Of a stretch of DNA of 64,000 bases, positions 38,346-49,325 are shown piece after piece (within the stretch, counting starts at the first letter, position 1; each line of letters starts with the position of its first letter). The DNA lies in the NCBI GenBank assembly GCA_002840565.1, contig PHBK01000018.1, positions 88,599 through 152,598 on the forward strand. Direction: 5' to 3'. The notes beneath the pieces are model-generated. The model was not told the origin of the DNA, did not search any database, and saw only the letters and a program-made list of their open reading frames with translations. Made by a program: the position numbers and the translations under genes. The stretch comes from Deltaproteobacteria bacterium HGW-Deltaproteobacteria-12 (GTDB taxonomy: Bacteria; Desulfobacterota; Syntrophia; Syntrophales; Smithellaceae).

Positions 38346-40960
38346 GAGCGATTTTGAACTTAACCCCCGCCATGAAGCAATACGTGGAGATCAAAAAAAA
38401 ATATCCCGACTGCATTCTGCTTTATCGGATGGGTGATTTCTTTGAGCTGTTTTTTGAAGATGCAACACTGGTTGCCCCCATTCTGGAGATTACGTTAACG
38501 TCACGCAATAAGGGAAAGGAAGACAGTGTTCCGCTTTGCGGCTTTCCTCATCATGCAGCTTCCTCCTACATCAGTAAACTGGTCGAAAAGGGATTTAAAG
38601 TGGCCGTCTGCGAGCAGGTGGAGGATCCCAAAAAGGCAAAAGGAATTGTCAAAAGGGAAGTGATTCGGGTAATTACTCCGGGGCTTCTGCTCGATGCGGA
38701 AAATCTGGCCGCCGGTGAAAACAATTTTCTGGCCGGTCTTTTTCTCTGCGCCGATATAATCGGCCTGGCCTTTGTGGATATTTCTACCGGCGAGTTTCAG
38801 ATAAGCGCATTTCCCGATCGCGGCTCTTTTTTGCAGGCCATATCCGGTCTCGATTGCAAAGAGGTGATAGTGCCCAAATCTTTTCCGGATAAAGTGCTGC
38901 TGAAAAATATGGAGCTGCAGTGGCCGGCCAACCGCATGAATTATCTGGAAGAAGATTATTTCCACGATGAAAACGCGCGGCAGCTGCTCAGGGATACCTT
39001 TACCGCCGCTGTACTGGACAATTCAAAAATATTCGTTCATCCGGCTGTTGTCCCGGCGGCCGGCGCTGTTTTACGATATATTGCCGAAACACAAAAAATT
39101 CAGCCTCAGCATATCAATGACATCAAGTGGTACAGCACGGAAAATTATCTGATTATTGATGATACGGCGCGCCGGAATCTGGAGTTGTTTGCGACTATTT
39201 CCGGCAACTCCAGGGCCGGTTCCCTGTTCCGGCTCATCAATGAAACTTTGACGCCTATGGGAACGAGGCGTCTTCGGTGGTGGCTGAACTATCCATTGGT
39301 CGAAGTCGAAAAAATCCGGGAACGGCTTTCTGCCGTTGCGGAGATTAAGGACAGCCATATTGTACGAGCGGGTTTGCGTAAAATCCTGTCGCTCATTTAT
39401 GACCTGGAGCGGTTGGCCGGACGCGTTGCCCTGAGAGTCGCCAATCCCCGTGATTTGGTGGCGTTGAAAGTTTCTCTCGGAGCAATTCCCGAATTGAAAT
39501 TAGCACTGGCGGATTTTACCGCTCCGGCACTTTCCTGCATCCGCTCCAATCTGAACGCAATGCCGGCGGTAGTGGACATTATTGCCCGGGCCATAGCGGA
39601 TGACCCTCAGCAAAACATCCAGGAGGGAGGTTTTATTCGGGCCGGTTTTGATGAGCAGTTGGATAAACTGAAATCAATCAGCACAGACGCCAAGAAGTGG
39701 ATAGCCGCCCTGGAGCTGCAGGAGAGAAAAAAGACCGGCATTAATACCTTGAGGGTAGGTTTCAATAATATCTTCGGCTACTATATTGAAGTTACCAAAG
39801 CCAATGCCGCCCTGGTTCCCGCATCTTACGTAAGAAAACAGACGCTGGTTAATGCCGAGCGTTTCATCAATCAGGAACTCAAAGAATTTGAGGAAACGGT
39901 TTTAAATGCTGAAGAAAAAATACGCGAAAGAGAATATGAACTTTATCTGGTTATCCGGGACGATATCGCCCAATATATAAACGAGATACAAAATAATTCC
40001 TCTTTGATCGCCGACCTGGATGCCATGATTTCCCTTGCGGAAGTGGCGGAAAAGTATCATTACGCGTGTCCGGAAGTGAACGATGAAGATGCCATTGTCA
40101 TTAAAGACGGGCGGCATCCGGTGGTGGAAGCCGCATTCAGCAGGGAAGGCTTTGTTCCCAATGATTCCCTGCTTGATATCGGCAATAACAGATTGCTGAT
40201 CATCACCGGCCCCAACATGGCCGGTAAATCCACGTATATTCGTCAGGTGGCTTTGATTGTTCTTCTGGCCCAAGTGGGCAGTTTTGTCCCCGCGGCAAAG
40301 GCGAAAATCGGCATTGTGGATAAAATATTTACCCGCATCGGTGCTTCGGACAATCTGGCTCAAGGTCAGAGCACCTTTATGGTCGAAATGACAGAGGTGG
40401 CCGAGATCTTGAAAAACGCAACTTCACGCAGTCTTGTGATTCTGGATGAGGTGGGCAGAGGAACATCGACCTTCGATGGATTGAGCATTGCCTGGTCTGT
40501 TGCCGAGTATATTCATGATTTTAAGGAGCGTGGCGTCCGAACTCTTTTTGCCACTCACTATCATCAGTTAACTGATTTAGTCGCTACCAAGGATGGCGTC
40601 AAGAATTATAATATTGCGGTGAAAGAATGGGGGGATAAAATAATATTCTTGCGCAAGATTATGGAGGGAGGCACCAGCCGCAGTTATGGTATTGAAGTGG
40701 CGAGAATTGCCGGTGTTCCCCGGGAGGTAATTTTACGCGCGAAAGAAATATTGCATAACCTGGAAAAAGGCGAGTTCGACGAAATCGGCATGCCCCGCAT
40801 TGCGCGCGGTCTTAATATTGCCAGAAACGACCAGCCGCAACTGAATCTTTTTATGGACAGGGAGGATGAAATAATCGGTGAACTGAAGGCCATCGATATT
40901 GCCTCCATGACCCCGCTGGATGCCTTGAATAAGCTCAGTGATTTAAAAAGCAAGTTATGA
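38336..40960 (+). CDS. mutS: DNA mismatch repair protein MutS
   Basis: [56 protein letters not shown]. Confidence 0.98.
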   Translation: MGVGAILNLTPAMKQYVEIKKKYPDCILLYRMGDFFELFFEDATLVAPILEITLTSRNKGKEDSVPLCGFPHHAASSYISKLVEKGFKVAVCEQVEDPKKAKGIVKREVIRVITPGLLLDAENLAAGENNFLAGLFLCADIIGLAFVDISTGEFQISAFPDRGSFLQAISGLDCKEVIVPKSFPDKVLLKNMELQWPANRMNYLEEDYFHDENARQLLRDTFTAAVLDNSKIFVHPAVVPAAGAVLRYIAETQKIQPQHINDIKWYSTENYLIIDDTARRNLELFATISGNSRAGSLFRLINETLTPMGTRRLRWWLNYPLVEVEKIRERLSAVAEIKDSHIVRAGLRKILSLIYDLERLAGRVALRVANPRDLVALKVSLGAIPELKLALADFTAPALSCIRSNLNAMPAVVDIIARAIADDPQQNIQEGGFIRAGFDEQLDKLKSISTDAKKWIAALELQERKKTGINTLRVGFNNIFGYYIEVTKANAALVPASYVRKQTLVNAERFINQELKEFEETVLNAEEKIREREYELYLVIRDDIAQYINEIQNNSSLIADLDAMISLAEVAEKYHYACPEVNDEDAIVIKDGRHPVVEAAFSREGFVPNDSLLDIGNNRLLIITGPNMAGKSTYIRQVALIVLLAQVGSFVPAAKAKIGIVDKIFTRIGASDNLAQGQSTFMVEMTEVAEILKNATSRSLVILDEVGRGTSTFDGLSIAWSVAEYIHDFKERGVRTLFATHYHQLTDLVATKDGVKNYNIAVKEWGDKIIFLRKIMEGGTSRSYGIEVARIAGVPREVILRAKEILHNLEKGEFDEIGMPRIARGLNIARNDQPQLNLFMDREDEIIGELKAIDIASMTPLDALNKLSDLKSKL

Positions 40961-41527
40961 TGAATTGGTTTGTCTTTTATATTCTTTTGCCCCGCTAACG
41001 ATTTTATGCCGGCCATTGCCGCGGTATTCAGCCGCTCAAATAAAATGTCCCGACCTATACTTAACTTGACGGACACTGTCAAATTAAGTCCTGCCTTGTT
41101 AAGGCATTCACCTACAAAGCCTCAGAAGGGAGCAGTTGCTAGAATTGACGATTACGGATCGAAAAGGAGTAGTGTGGCTCTCACGGCAGCAACCGCTGAG
41201 GATTCGTAGTATAGGCAATCCATTATTCTATGGATCATGAGCACTTCAATCATCCACATACACCGGGTCCATCAAATCCCTGACAAGGCAAACGTTAAGA
41301 TATTACTGCATGTGCTTGTAATTAAAGATATTATGACGACTATGTTTATCCACTTAATTGTTTTGCAGAACAAGAGGTCCAAGAGGAGAAGATGGTCAAT
41401 AGGGAAAAACTTCTATTTCTAGTCAAGCCAAAGTACGCTCAATATAAATTGATTATATTCGAATGTTGGAATATAAACTCAACAACTTAAGGGCATCCCC
41501 ATCATCCCCTCAGGCACGCGGTAAAAG

Positions 41528-41692
41528 GTGATTAAGGGGTCGATCGACATTGAGTTAGCTGTTTCAAACGGAAAAATAACCTGGGAGGAACTGTCATTTG
41601 GTACGCCGCACCTTATAATCGAAAGCACCGCGAAGATCGGCGTGCCCCTGATATTTGATTACGTTCTTGCTGCCTTGTCATATTTCACTTAA
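41528..41692 (+). pseudogene. Short gene-like remnant lacking an ATG start
   Basis: VIKGSIDIELAVSNGKITWEELSFGTPHLIIESTAKIGVPLIFDYVLAALSYFT-stop. Confidence 0.3.
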
Positions 41693-41805
41693 TGTGTGTA
41701 ATATTGAACAAAAGGCAGATTGGTATAGTTCATGGTTCGTCTGGAGATGGCTGAACAAAGATGCCTAACCGAAGAATACCTTTGCATCGATTGGAGGTGA
41801 CAAAT

Positions 41806-42042
41806 ATGAAACACGGTAAAGGGTATTTGGTCCTATTTGAGATGATTCTCATCGTGGGGTCTATTCCTGTGTTTAGAAGTGTATGGATGGTTTTTGATAG
41901 CATTGAATTTATGAACCACCCCGCTGGAATCCTGCTGTCTTTTGCAGCTGGAATATTCCTCTGCGTCATGGCATTGATAGCCTTGAACAAGGTTGATAAG
42001 GAAAAGCAAACAGGCTCTTATCGTGACAATTTGATGTTGTGA
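41806..42042 (+). CDS. Small membrane protein of unknown function (78 aa)
   Basis: RBS ttggaggtgac; two TM segments. Confidence 0.55.
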   Translation: MKHGKGYLVLFEMILIVGSIPVFRSVWMVFDSIEFMNHPAGILLSFAAGIFLCVMALIALNKVDKEKQTGSYRDNLML

Positions 42043-42115
42043 CGTAAATAAAATAACATTTCGTTATTACAGAAAAAGAATCAAGCGTTCAGCCGCTCTT
42101 AAGGATTATTACACA

Positions 42116-43138
42116 ATGATTGTCAGATTAACGCTCGGAGAGATGGAACGAGCAGGTCTTGTTCTACGAGGAGGATCGGTGCTCGACTGGCACCGTCTAA
42201 AAGTAGAATCCCTTGAAGAGTGTGACACGATCTTGCGCGTAAACGGGTTTGATCCGGAGGATGAGAATGATCAAGTGCGTCTGAAAGAGATACGCCTTTC
42301 CGCCATCGATTATCTTGAGAGAACGTTCCAATTCGTTTTTGCTTCCGAGATACGGAACGTTGAATATTTAAGCGATCTGATGCTCATGGCTGCAGGGAAA
42401 AACCCGGTTCTCAGACGACAGGCGTGTACGGTGCTCAAAGTCATGCTGGTGGTCCACCATATCGAGGCCAGGGAGCTCAAATCCCGGCTGAACATCTCGG
42501 ATCACGAACTCTTCCATCTGCTTGAAGACAAGGCTGCTCGTGTCGTAAGTGAGATGCAAGATCAGGGGTATCCGATCATCGACTTCCAGAGTAGTCGTAA
42601 GACGCATGATTCCATTATGACAAAATTGCTCAGCAAATGGCAGGGCAACCGGGCGATGCTTTATGACATGCTGCGTTTTCGTATTGTTACGGCCACCGTG
42701 GAAGAGATCGTGCCGGTGGTGGCGTATCTTAGTCAACACCTGTTTCCATTTCACTACACTGTTCCGGGTGAAAGCCATAACTCACTTTTCAGTTTACGTG
42801 ACTATATGCGTCGCCATCCGCGTATATCAAAGATGATACCGGAGCTTCAGGTTGACTTGCTCTATGATGGCGAAACACACACCGCCCCTAATCCTGAGAC
42901 GAGCGGCACCTACAAGACCACCAACTTCATTGTTGACCTTCCCCTGCGGTTGGAAGACCGTCAGCTGGAAATCTGGGCGCCTGGTCTCAAACTCTCTTCA
43001 CGCATCGTTCATGTGTTGGCCGAATTCCAGATCGTGGATCAGGTTTCGAACCGCAACAATGAAAAAGGTGAATCAAGCCACGAGCAGTATAAGACCCGCC
43101 GGCTAGCCAAAGTGCGACAGCGGCTGCTCCGGGCATGA
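42116..43138 (+). CDS. Uncharacterised protein (possibly TIGR04552-like) with weak RelA/SpoT-like core
   Basis: 340-aa ORF; SSRKTHDSIMTKLLSKWQGNRAMLYDMLRFRIVTATVEEIVPVVAYL. Confidence 0.6.
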   Translation: MIVRLTLGEMERAGLVLRGGSVLDWHRLKVESLEECDTILRVNGFDPEDENDQVRLKEIRLSAIDYLERTFQFVFASEIRNVEYLSDLMLMAAGKNPVLRRQACTVLKVMLVVHHIEARELKSRLNISDHELFHLLEDKAARVVSEMQDQGYPIIDFQSSRKTHDSIMTKLLSKWQGNRAMLYDMLRFRIVTATVEEIVPVVAYLSQHLFPFHYTVPGESHNSLFSLRDYMRRHPRISKMIPELQVDLLYDGETHTAPNPETSGTYKTTNFIVDLPLRLEDRQLEIWAPGLKLSSRIVHVLAEFQIVDQVSNRNNEKGESSHEQYKTRRLAKVRQRLLRA

Positions 43139-43307
43139 TGGCCGTCTGAACATCTTGACTTTCGGCAGTATGTAATGTGACGCATAAAAAGCAACCTCGA
43201 CAAAGAAAACGATAAAGGATGAAAGAATAAAGGGAGCCTTGCATTACAGGTGCATATGTGGACTGTGATAATCCTCCTTGTCATCATTAATAGACAAATG
43301 TCATTTT

Positions 43308-44960
43308 TTACTTTTCTTTTAACCCGGCACCCTTTGCAAATTCCAGGTTGATGACCGAAGTTGTTAAGTCTTCGAGCGAGGAAACCGTTTTTTTAATTGC
43401 ATTTGTTACTGATGAAACAGCAACTCCTCTCAGAGCTTTGTCCGGGATATTTTTATAGAGAAAATCAATCGTTAAATTATAAAATTTTTCATATTTGCTT
43501 TGTAAGTCTGCAATTTCATCCTGGGCTTTGCCCTGCTTACTTAACTGATTAAGTTTTGTTAGATTTTGTACTGCAAAATCCTGGAGTTGTTTAAGAACTT
43601 CAAGCGCCAACTTATCCTCGCTTTGTGACATTTCCTTAATGTTAGGAATAACATCTTTTATGTTTTTAGCGGCAATTATCATTGACCTTAATCTAATCAT
43701 ATAGCCGGCGGTAAGATCTGCTTCCGATTCGGATAAATTAAACTTTTGTATTTGTGTGTAATAATCTGTTATTTCATCTTCAATTGATTTAAGCTGATTA
43801 TATATTTCCAGCAAGTTTTTTTCTGCTCGAAAAATATTTTTGAAGCCAGATATCTTATTCCGTTCATCTTTTCTGACAAGCAAGCAGTCCAGAATAAATT
43901 GTTCGGTTAAAGAATAAACTCTTAATATTTCATTGTTTAATGCTTTAAGAGCGATATCGGAAACTGCGGGATCAACATTTTTAATGTATAAACTTATTCC
44001 CGATGGTTCTGATTTCCTAAACCGATTGTTCATAAACCTTGCGAATGCCGGAATGAAAGGGAAAAAAAGAACGATGCCTATCAAGTTGATAGTTGTATTC
44101 AGAAATACCAGCGCCATTAATGGTTCTTCTATACGGAGAAAATGAAGGGTAAAATAGACCAATTGTTTCAGCAGCAAAAAGCTTACTGTTCCGGCGACTA
44201 AATTAAAAATTACATTTGCCGCAGCCAGTCTTTTTTTATCGGCTGTGCCATTAACCGAGGCAATAATTAATGTTGAGGTTGTTCCAATATTTGCACCAAT
44301 TATCATGGCAACGGATTGGTGTATTGTTATGAGTTCGGCATTAAGAGCACTTAAAACGATTACAATCATTGCAGAGCTTGATTGTATTAAAACCGTAATA
44401 ATTAATCCTACAAAAAGGAATACCCATAAACCAAGATTAGCATACAAACTTAAATCAACCTGATCGGCAATATTTTCGATTGAAGTTTTCATAAAATCAA
44501 GCCCGAGAAAAAGTAACCCGAAGCCAATAAGAAAACTTCCCCAGTTCTTCAATACCGGGCGGCTGTCAAGTAAAAGATAACTTAATGTACCAATAGCAAG
44601 AAAGGGAAACGAAAGATCAGTAATATTTAATTTGAATCCTACTGTGGCTACAATCCAAGCCGTAACGGTTGTTCCCAAATTTGCTCCAAATACAACCCCA
44701 AGCGAGTTTTGCAGGCTGATCATTCCACCGCCAAGAAAGGCAAGCACAAGCAGTGTAACCAATGAACTGCTTTGGAGGATTGCCGTAATAAAAGCACCGG
44801 ATAAAATTCCTTTCCAGCGTTTGTTGGTAAATTTTTGCAACAATCTCTTAAATGAATTGCCGGCAAGTCCCTTTAAACCGTTTTCCAGGTGAAACATTCC
44901 GAATAAGAATATCCCTAACCCGGCAATGAACATCCAGAAGTCGAAATCCACAATATTCAT
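43308..44960 (-). CDS. Na/Pi cotransporter family protein with PhoU-like C-terminus
   Basis: GLGIFLFGMFHLENGLKGLAG; FITAILQSSSLVTLLVLAFLGGGM; VLIQSSSAMIVIVLS. Confidence 0.92.
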   Translation of the reverse strand: MNIVDFDFWMFIAGLGIFLFGMFHLENGLKGLAGNSFKRLLQKFTNKRWKGILSGAFITAILQSSSLVTLLVLAFLGGGMISLQNSLGVVFGANLGTTVTAWIVATVGFKLNITDLSFPFLAIGTLSYLLLDSRPVLKNWGSFLIGFGLLFLGLDFMKTSIENIADQVDLSLYANLGLWVFLFVGLIITVLIQSSSAMIVIVLSALNAELITIHQSVAMIIGANIGTTSTLIIASVNGTADKKRLAAANVIFNLVAGTVSFLLLKQLVYFTLHFLRIEEPLMALVFLNTTINLIGIVLFFPFIPAFARFMNNRFRKSEPSGISLYIKNVDPAVSDIALKALNNEILRVYSLTEQFILDCLLVRKDERNKISGFKNIFRAEKNLLEIYNQLKSIEDEITDYYTQIQKFNLSESEADLTAGYMIRLRSMIIAAKNIKDVIPNIKEMSQSEDKLALEVLKQLQDFAVQNLTKLNQLSKQGKAQDEIADLQSKYEKFYNLTIDFLYKNIPDKALRGVAVSSVTNAIKKTVSSLEDLTTSVINLEFAKGAGLKEK

Positions 44961-45415
44961 ATTTACCTTATTGTGATTTTATTATTTTCTTTTACATTGA
45001 GCGTTAATTTTTTGATTATAAGCACAAACACTTACTTCACCAATATCATCGGAACAGATAAAATAAAATCTGTGTCCATTCATCTAATGATACCTGTTCT
45101 AAGTATATTCCGTATAAATGGAATTATACCATGAGCAGCAATGCCTCCAAATACAGTTGATAATAATTTGCTTTTATTGATGATTATTGATGAATATTTA
45201 CTTTTTGTTGTCGGCAATATAAGAAACGTTCACTTGCGAGTCAAGAATATTTTGCCACAAAAATGTAGGGCGCTGCATCGATGTCCCTTTATGAGGCACA
45301 TTCCCAGATACATACTTCCGAGAAATTAATTCACCTTTTGGTCGTTTGACCTGCAAAACGGGCATTATCGCCGTAATTAAAACAGACTTGAACATCACGC
45401 TTTCTTTGGGATGCT

Positions 45416-45900
45416 TTATGATTGCTTGTGCCCTTCAGGATAGATATATTCATCCCTGTTATATTCGGTGTCTGCATAGCAGTCGGCGTGTTGATGTGGA
45501 GGATGCGCGTAGCGATTAGAGGCTGCGGATTCAAGTAATAATGCATTTTCGACGGCGGCCTTGATCCGACAAGCCACAGTCCCAGATGTGTGAGGATATG
45601 CAGAATGACTGACTGGTCTTAAAAATACTGATGATGCGTATGACGCCTTGATTTTTCGGACAGACCAGAGGATCAAATTAATAAATCTTCTGAATCAGCC
45701 TTGCCCAGTTTTTCCTGAGCGCTTAATTGCTCCCCTCTCTATTCCTGATACCTCATACGTTCTTGCAGGAACGAAGCACAGATAACATAGAGCGCCGGAT
45801 TCTCCATCGCATCTTCATCCTTGGGTGATATACAGCTGCCGCAAAACATCTGAAAGCCGAAATTATATGTTGCAGGAAACACTCCCTTGCCACGGCAGCG
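45416..45900 (-). pseudogene. Decayed IS91-like (Y2) transposase, C-terminal remnant with internal deletion, stop and frameshift
   Basis: Minus strand: GFQMFCGSCISPKDEDAMENPALYVICASFLQERMRYQE ... ALRKNWARLIQKIY-stop-FDPLVCPKNQGVIRIIS ... CYADTEYNRDEYIYPEGHKQS. Confidence 0.65.
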
Positions 45901-45905
45901 GAGTC

Positions 45906-46772
45906 CTACTCGACCAGGTCCTGGGATTTCATCATGATCAGGGAACAAGGAAGTTCGCGGGCAATTTTCTCGGCTACACTGCCCATCAATATCCGGGCCA
46001 GGCCCATTCTGCCAAGGGAACCCATGACAATCAAATCCGCCCCACTTTCGGCCGCAGCCTTCAAGACCTCTTCATGCGGTTTACCGATAAGGAGGGCTTT
46101 ATTCCACGTAATTCCATCGAAGTCGAGGCCGCCGAGAAAGTTGTCCAGTTCTTTGCTAACGTGCCTTTCCCAGTCAGCCTGCACATTGGCGGCAGGAAGG
46201 GCCATGCCTCGATAGACGCTGGGTACCTTTTCCGCCACGGTCAGCACCAGCAGTTCCGCCCCGAACATTCGCGACAGATCCACCGCATTAATAAGGGCAC
46301 GGCGTGAATGCTCCGAGAAATCGACGGGACATAGAATTCTCCTTATCCCCGGCAGAGCGCCTCGTTTCACCACCCAAACCGGCCTAGATGAACTGCGAAT
46401 GATGTTTTCGGCGGTGATACCGAGGGGAAACCGGTCGCCCTTGTCCTTTTCACCGGAACCGATCATGATCACATTGGCATCAAGCGAATTGGCTCTGCCG
46501 ACGATCTCCTCAAGGGGATTGCCGAACAAGGCGACGGCCTGTGTTTCAGAAACACCCCCTTGGCGAAGCTCTTCGACATACTCCGCAAGCATGCCTTCCG
46601 CTTCAAGCAAAATGGCGGATTGGTCGATGGTCCATCCGGGCAGCCGCGGGACGACATGGAGTAGATGGATCCTTGACCGGTTCTTTCCAGCCAGGAACAC
46701 GGCCATTTTCAGGGCGTCCTTGGAAGCCTGGCTGAAGTCAATTGCAAGCAAAATATTCTCTATATTTCTCAT
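45906..46772 (-). CDS. Universal stress protein, tandem USP domains
   Basis: ILLAIDFSQASKDALKMAVFLA; GSGEKDKGDRFPLGITAENIIRSSSRPVWVV; second domain ILCPVDFSEHSRRAL. Confidence 0.92.
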   Translation of the reverse strand: MRNIENILLAIDFSQASKDALKMAVFLAGKNRSRIHLLHVVPRLPGWTIDQSAILLEAEGMLAEYVEELRQGGVSETQAVALFGNPLEEIVGRANSLDANVIMIGSGEKDKGDRFPLGITAENIIRSSSRPVWVVKRGALPGIRRILCPVDFSEHSRRALINAVDLSRMFGAELLVLTVAEKVPSVYRGMALPAANVQADWERHVSKELDNFLGGLDFDGITWNKALLIGKPHEEVLKAAAESGADLIVMGSLGRMGLARILMGSVAEKIARELPCSLIMMKSQDLVE

Positions 46773-47038
46773 TTATTTTCTCCTTTTCAATCAAGGTAAA
46801 CAGAAGTCAGGCAAAGCTGAATAGCGACTCAAGCCCTGCGGGGCATGAGTTGCTATTTTGTCGTTTCCGTAAAACGAGAATCATTGATAAGAATTTGTTG
46901 TTATTGCTTGGCAGTCTAGGAAACGCGGCCTTGTATGTCAAGGAAATCTTGACGCAATCTTGCACCGGCAGATGCTGCTTATCACTTCAAATCAGCAACT
47001 TTTCGCGGTTCTACCGGTGTGTGGAGCAGGAAGCACTG

Positions 47039-47386
47039 TTAAACATCAAGATTTTCAATGGATATCCCAAGCGCTTCGGCAATCTTTTCAAGGGTAGCGC
47101 GACGCGGTTTAGCGGTGGGCTTTTCTAATTTTGCGACGGCGGCTTGACTCACACCGATACGGGCAGCAAGCTCTTTTTGTGTAATTCCGATGTGATCACG
47201 CCATGCCCGGATCATAGGTATTGCCCGCAAAAGATGTGCTTCAACAACCGCTTGAGGTATACCCATGGAGCGGATCTTGTCGCCATCCAGCAAGGGACGG
47301 ATACGATTGAATTCGTCCCAGGGAACCAGCACAAAAGCCGGATTGCCTTGATAATCTATCGTTTGGTAATCAATATGTGTTTTCAT
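47039..47386 (-). CDS. XRE-type HTH antitoxin
   Basis: MIRAWRDHIGITQKELAARIGVSQAAVAKLEKP. Confidence 0.85.
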   Translation of the reverse strand: MKTHIDYQTIDYQGNPAFVLVPWDEFNRIRPLLDGDKIRSMGIPQAVVEAHLLRAIPMIRAWRDHIGITQKELAARIGVSQAAVAKLEKPTAKPRRATLEKIAEALGISIENLDV

Positions 47387-47624
47387 CTCGCTTTTTAACC
47401 TCTTCTATACTGATGATACTGATTTCTTCAAACACATCGAATAGTATCCGCCAGTTTCCCACACGCAGTCGATATGCTCGCTCGTGATTGGCTAAACGCT
47501 TGACATTGGAACATGCCGGGAACTTGGATAAACCTCGCGAAGCCGTCAGAATGCGCCCCTGAATGCCGCGTTCCCCAATCTTCTTAAGTTGCTTAAATGC
47601 CCTGGGCTGCCAGATGACGTCCAT
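47370..47624 (-). CDS. RelE/ParE family toxin
   Basis: VIWQPRAFKQLKKIG...VKRLANHERAYRLRVGNWRILFDV; overlaps the antitoxin by 17 bp. Confidence 0.85.
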   Translation of the reverse strand: MDVIWQPRAFKQLKKIGERGIQGRILTASRGLSKFPACSNVKRLANHERAYRLRVGNWRILFDVFEEISIISIEEVKKRDENTY

Positions 47625-47817
47625 TGTGAGTACGACTATAACTATTTATAACCTACTGTCAAGATAAAAGTTGTTTTTATACGGGCTGCCGAGGGAGCAA
47701 CAATTACCAATAGTGATCCCCTTATAGTGGCATAACAACAAAAATCCGAATGCCTGCCGTCGTAAATCCTGTATGATCAGCGTTTCCCCAAAGGTCTATA
47801 AAAAAAGGAGGTAGGCA

Positions 47818-48624
47818 ATGACAACAAGAGACGCCATTCACATTTTTCAAATCTCACAGAAAAATCTCCATAGGAAGAGAACCACGGAAAGCTAACGTTA
47901 CCTTCTTGAACATCTCGAAAATCATTTTACAGATATTCATGTCGAGGCGATCACCCCTGATCAAATCTACCAATTTCTGGAAGCTTTAACGGAGCGTATG
48001 GCCAAATCAACCAGGAGATTACGATATGCCCAGGTGAAAGCATTCTTCAATTTCCTGATAAACGAGAAGGCAGTTCCCATCAAGAATCCTTGCCAGGATT
48101 CGATCATGGTCAAGGCTTTCAAAAGTCCAAGGATGAAACAGAAGGACATCCTCAGCAGAGAAAGCGTTGATGAAATCATTTATCGGAGCAAAAAGATCAG
48201 GGACAGGCTGATTTTGGAACTTCAGGCAAGGTGCGGCATGAGAATAGGAGAGGTCTTGAATCTCAGGGTAAAGGATATTACTGACCGGAAGCTGATGATC
48301 CGGCAACCCAAATCTGGGAAGGATATAGAAGTTGCCTTCGCAAAGAGGTTGTCTGAATATGTCCGGGGCTGTCAGCATGAACCGGAGAGCAGGATTTTCC
48401 CGATATGCTATTCTTCTGCCCTACCTGTGGTGAGGAAGCTTGGCGAAAAGGTCGGAGTCCAAATCCGTCACAATGATCTACGAAGATATTCGGCCACCCA
48501 TACCAGTCGTAACGGCATCCCTCTGGAAGTCGTATCAGAGGTTCTTCTCCGGCATCAGGATCTTAAAACCACTCAGATGTACCTGGGGAAAATCACCGAT
48601 ACGGAAGCAATAAGATGGATGTGA
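47818..48624 (+). pseudogene. Tyrosine recombinase/integrase interrupted by in-frame TAA at 47893-47895
   Basis: MTTRDAIHIFQISQKNLHRKRTTES-stop-RYLLEHLENHFTDIHVEAITPDQIYQFLEALTERMAKSTRRLRYAQVKAF...HNDLRRYSATHTSRNGIPLEVVSEVLLRHQDLKTTQMYLG; same frame before and after the stop. Confidence 0.85.
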
Positions 48625-48645
48625 AACCTTCGCCGTTCCAATAAA

Positions 48646-48680
48646 AACCCCTTAAAGCGCAGGCTTTAAGGGGTTTTCTT
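48646..48680 (+). terminator. Rho-independent terminator
   Basis: AACCCCTTAAAG-cgcag-GCTTTAAGGGGTT + TTCTT. Confidence 0.85.
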
Positions 48681-48733
48681 ATATATAAACAGATCGTGAT
48701 TTTTAAGAGCGTTCTATCAGGAAGACCGCTTAT

Positions 48734-49009
48734 TTAGCTGACGATGTTCTTCACGGCTTCAATCACCGGATTGGTGAACAGGGCCATCAGGACTGTGTAA
48801 AGGGCAAAGGCACCAACCACTTCCGCCGTGTACAGTTTTTCAAATCTCCTCTTTAAAGAAACCATGAGCAGCCCGCCGACAATCAAGCAGCCCAGCTGGA
48901 AATACGGGAAATTGGCTGCGCCTGCTGCCGTGTATTCGGCAAAACCGAAAGTTGCTGTCAAAAGGACCACCGCCGCCGTTACCACCATTGTTCCTAAAGT
49001 CTTTTTCAT
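48734..49009 (-). CDS. Small membrane protein of unknown function (91 aa)
   Basis: MKKTLGTMVVTAAVVLLTATFGFAEY signal-like; RBS aaggaggt. Confidence 0.6.
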   Translation of the reverse strand: MKKTLGTMVVTAAVVLLTATFGFAEYTAAGAANFPYFQLGCLIVGGLLMVSLKRRFEKLYTAEVVGAFALYTVLMALFTNPVIEAVKNIVS

Positions 49010-49325
49010 GATCTGTTACCTCCTTCAAGGTTTGTCTGTTTGGTTTTATTCTATTGAAAATACCGTGCCAAAAAACAGAAGACCAGTATAAAATTTTATA
49101 ACAACATGATAATACAAGCAAATAAATGCAGCCGGACATTTCAAGAAAAAGGGGGTGCCTCCTTTTGCGCTGTTTCTTTGAATAAAAGGTTAAAAGAAAT
49201 TGAACGAAATGTGAAAATCAATAAAAACGAATCTCTGTCACGGCAAGTAACGCCGGACGCGCTTATGTTTTCAACTTGATATTATATTGGTTTAAGATTA
49301 TTTATCCGGTGTAAGGGAGGCTGAT

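Noticed and set aside
41237-41422. 61-aa ORF downstream of mutS
   Set aside because: Short, biased His/Ile-rich composition, no RBS; probably noise in degraded DNA.
45906-46772. USP gene as part of the transposase remnant
   Set aside because: The USP ORF is intact with two full domains; only the sequence downstream of it matches the transposase.
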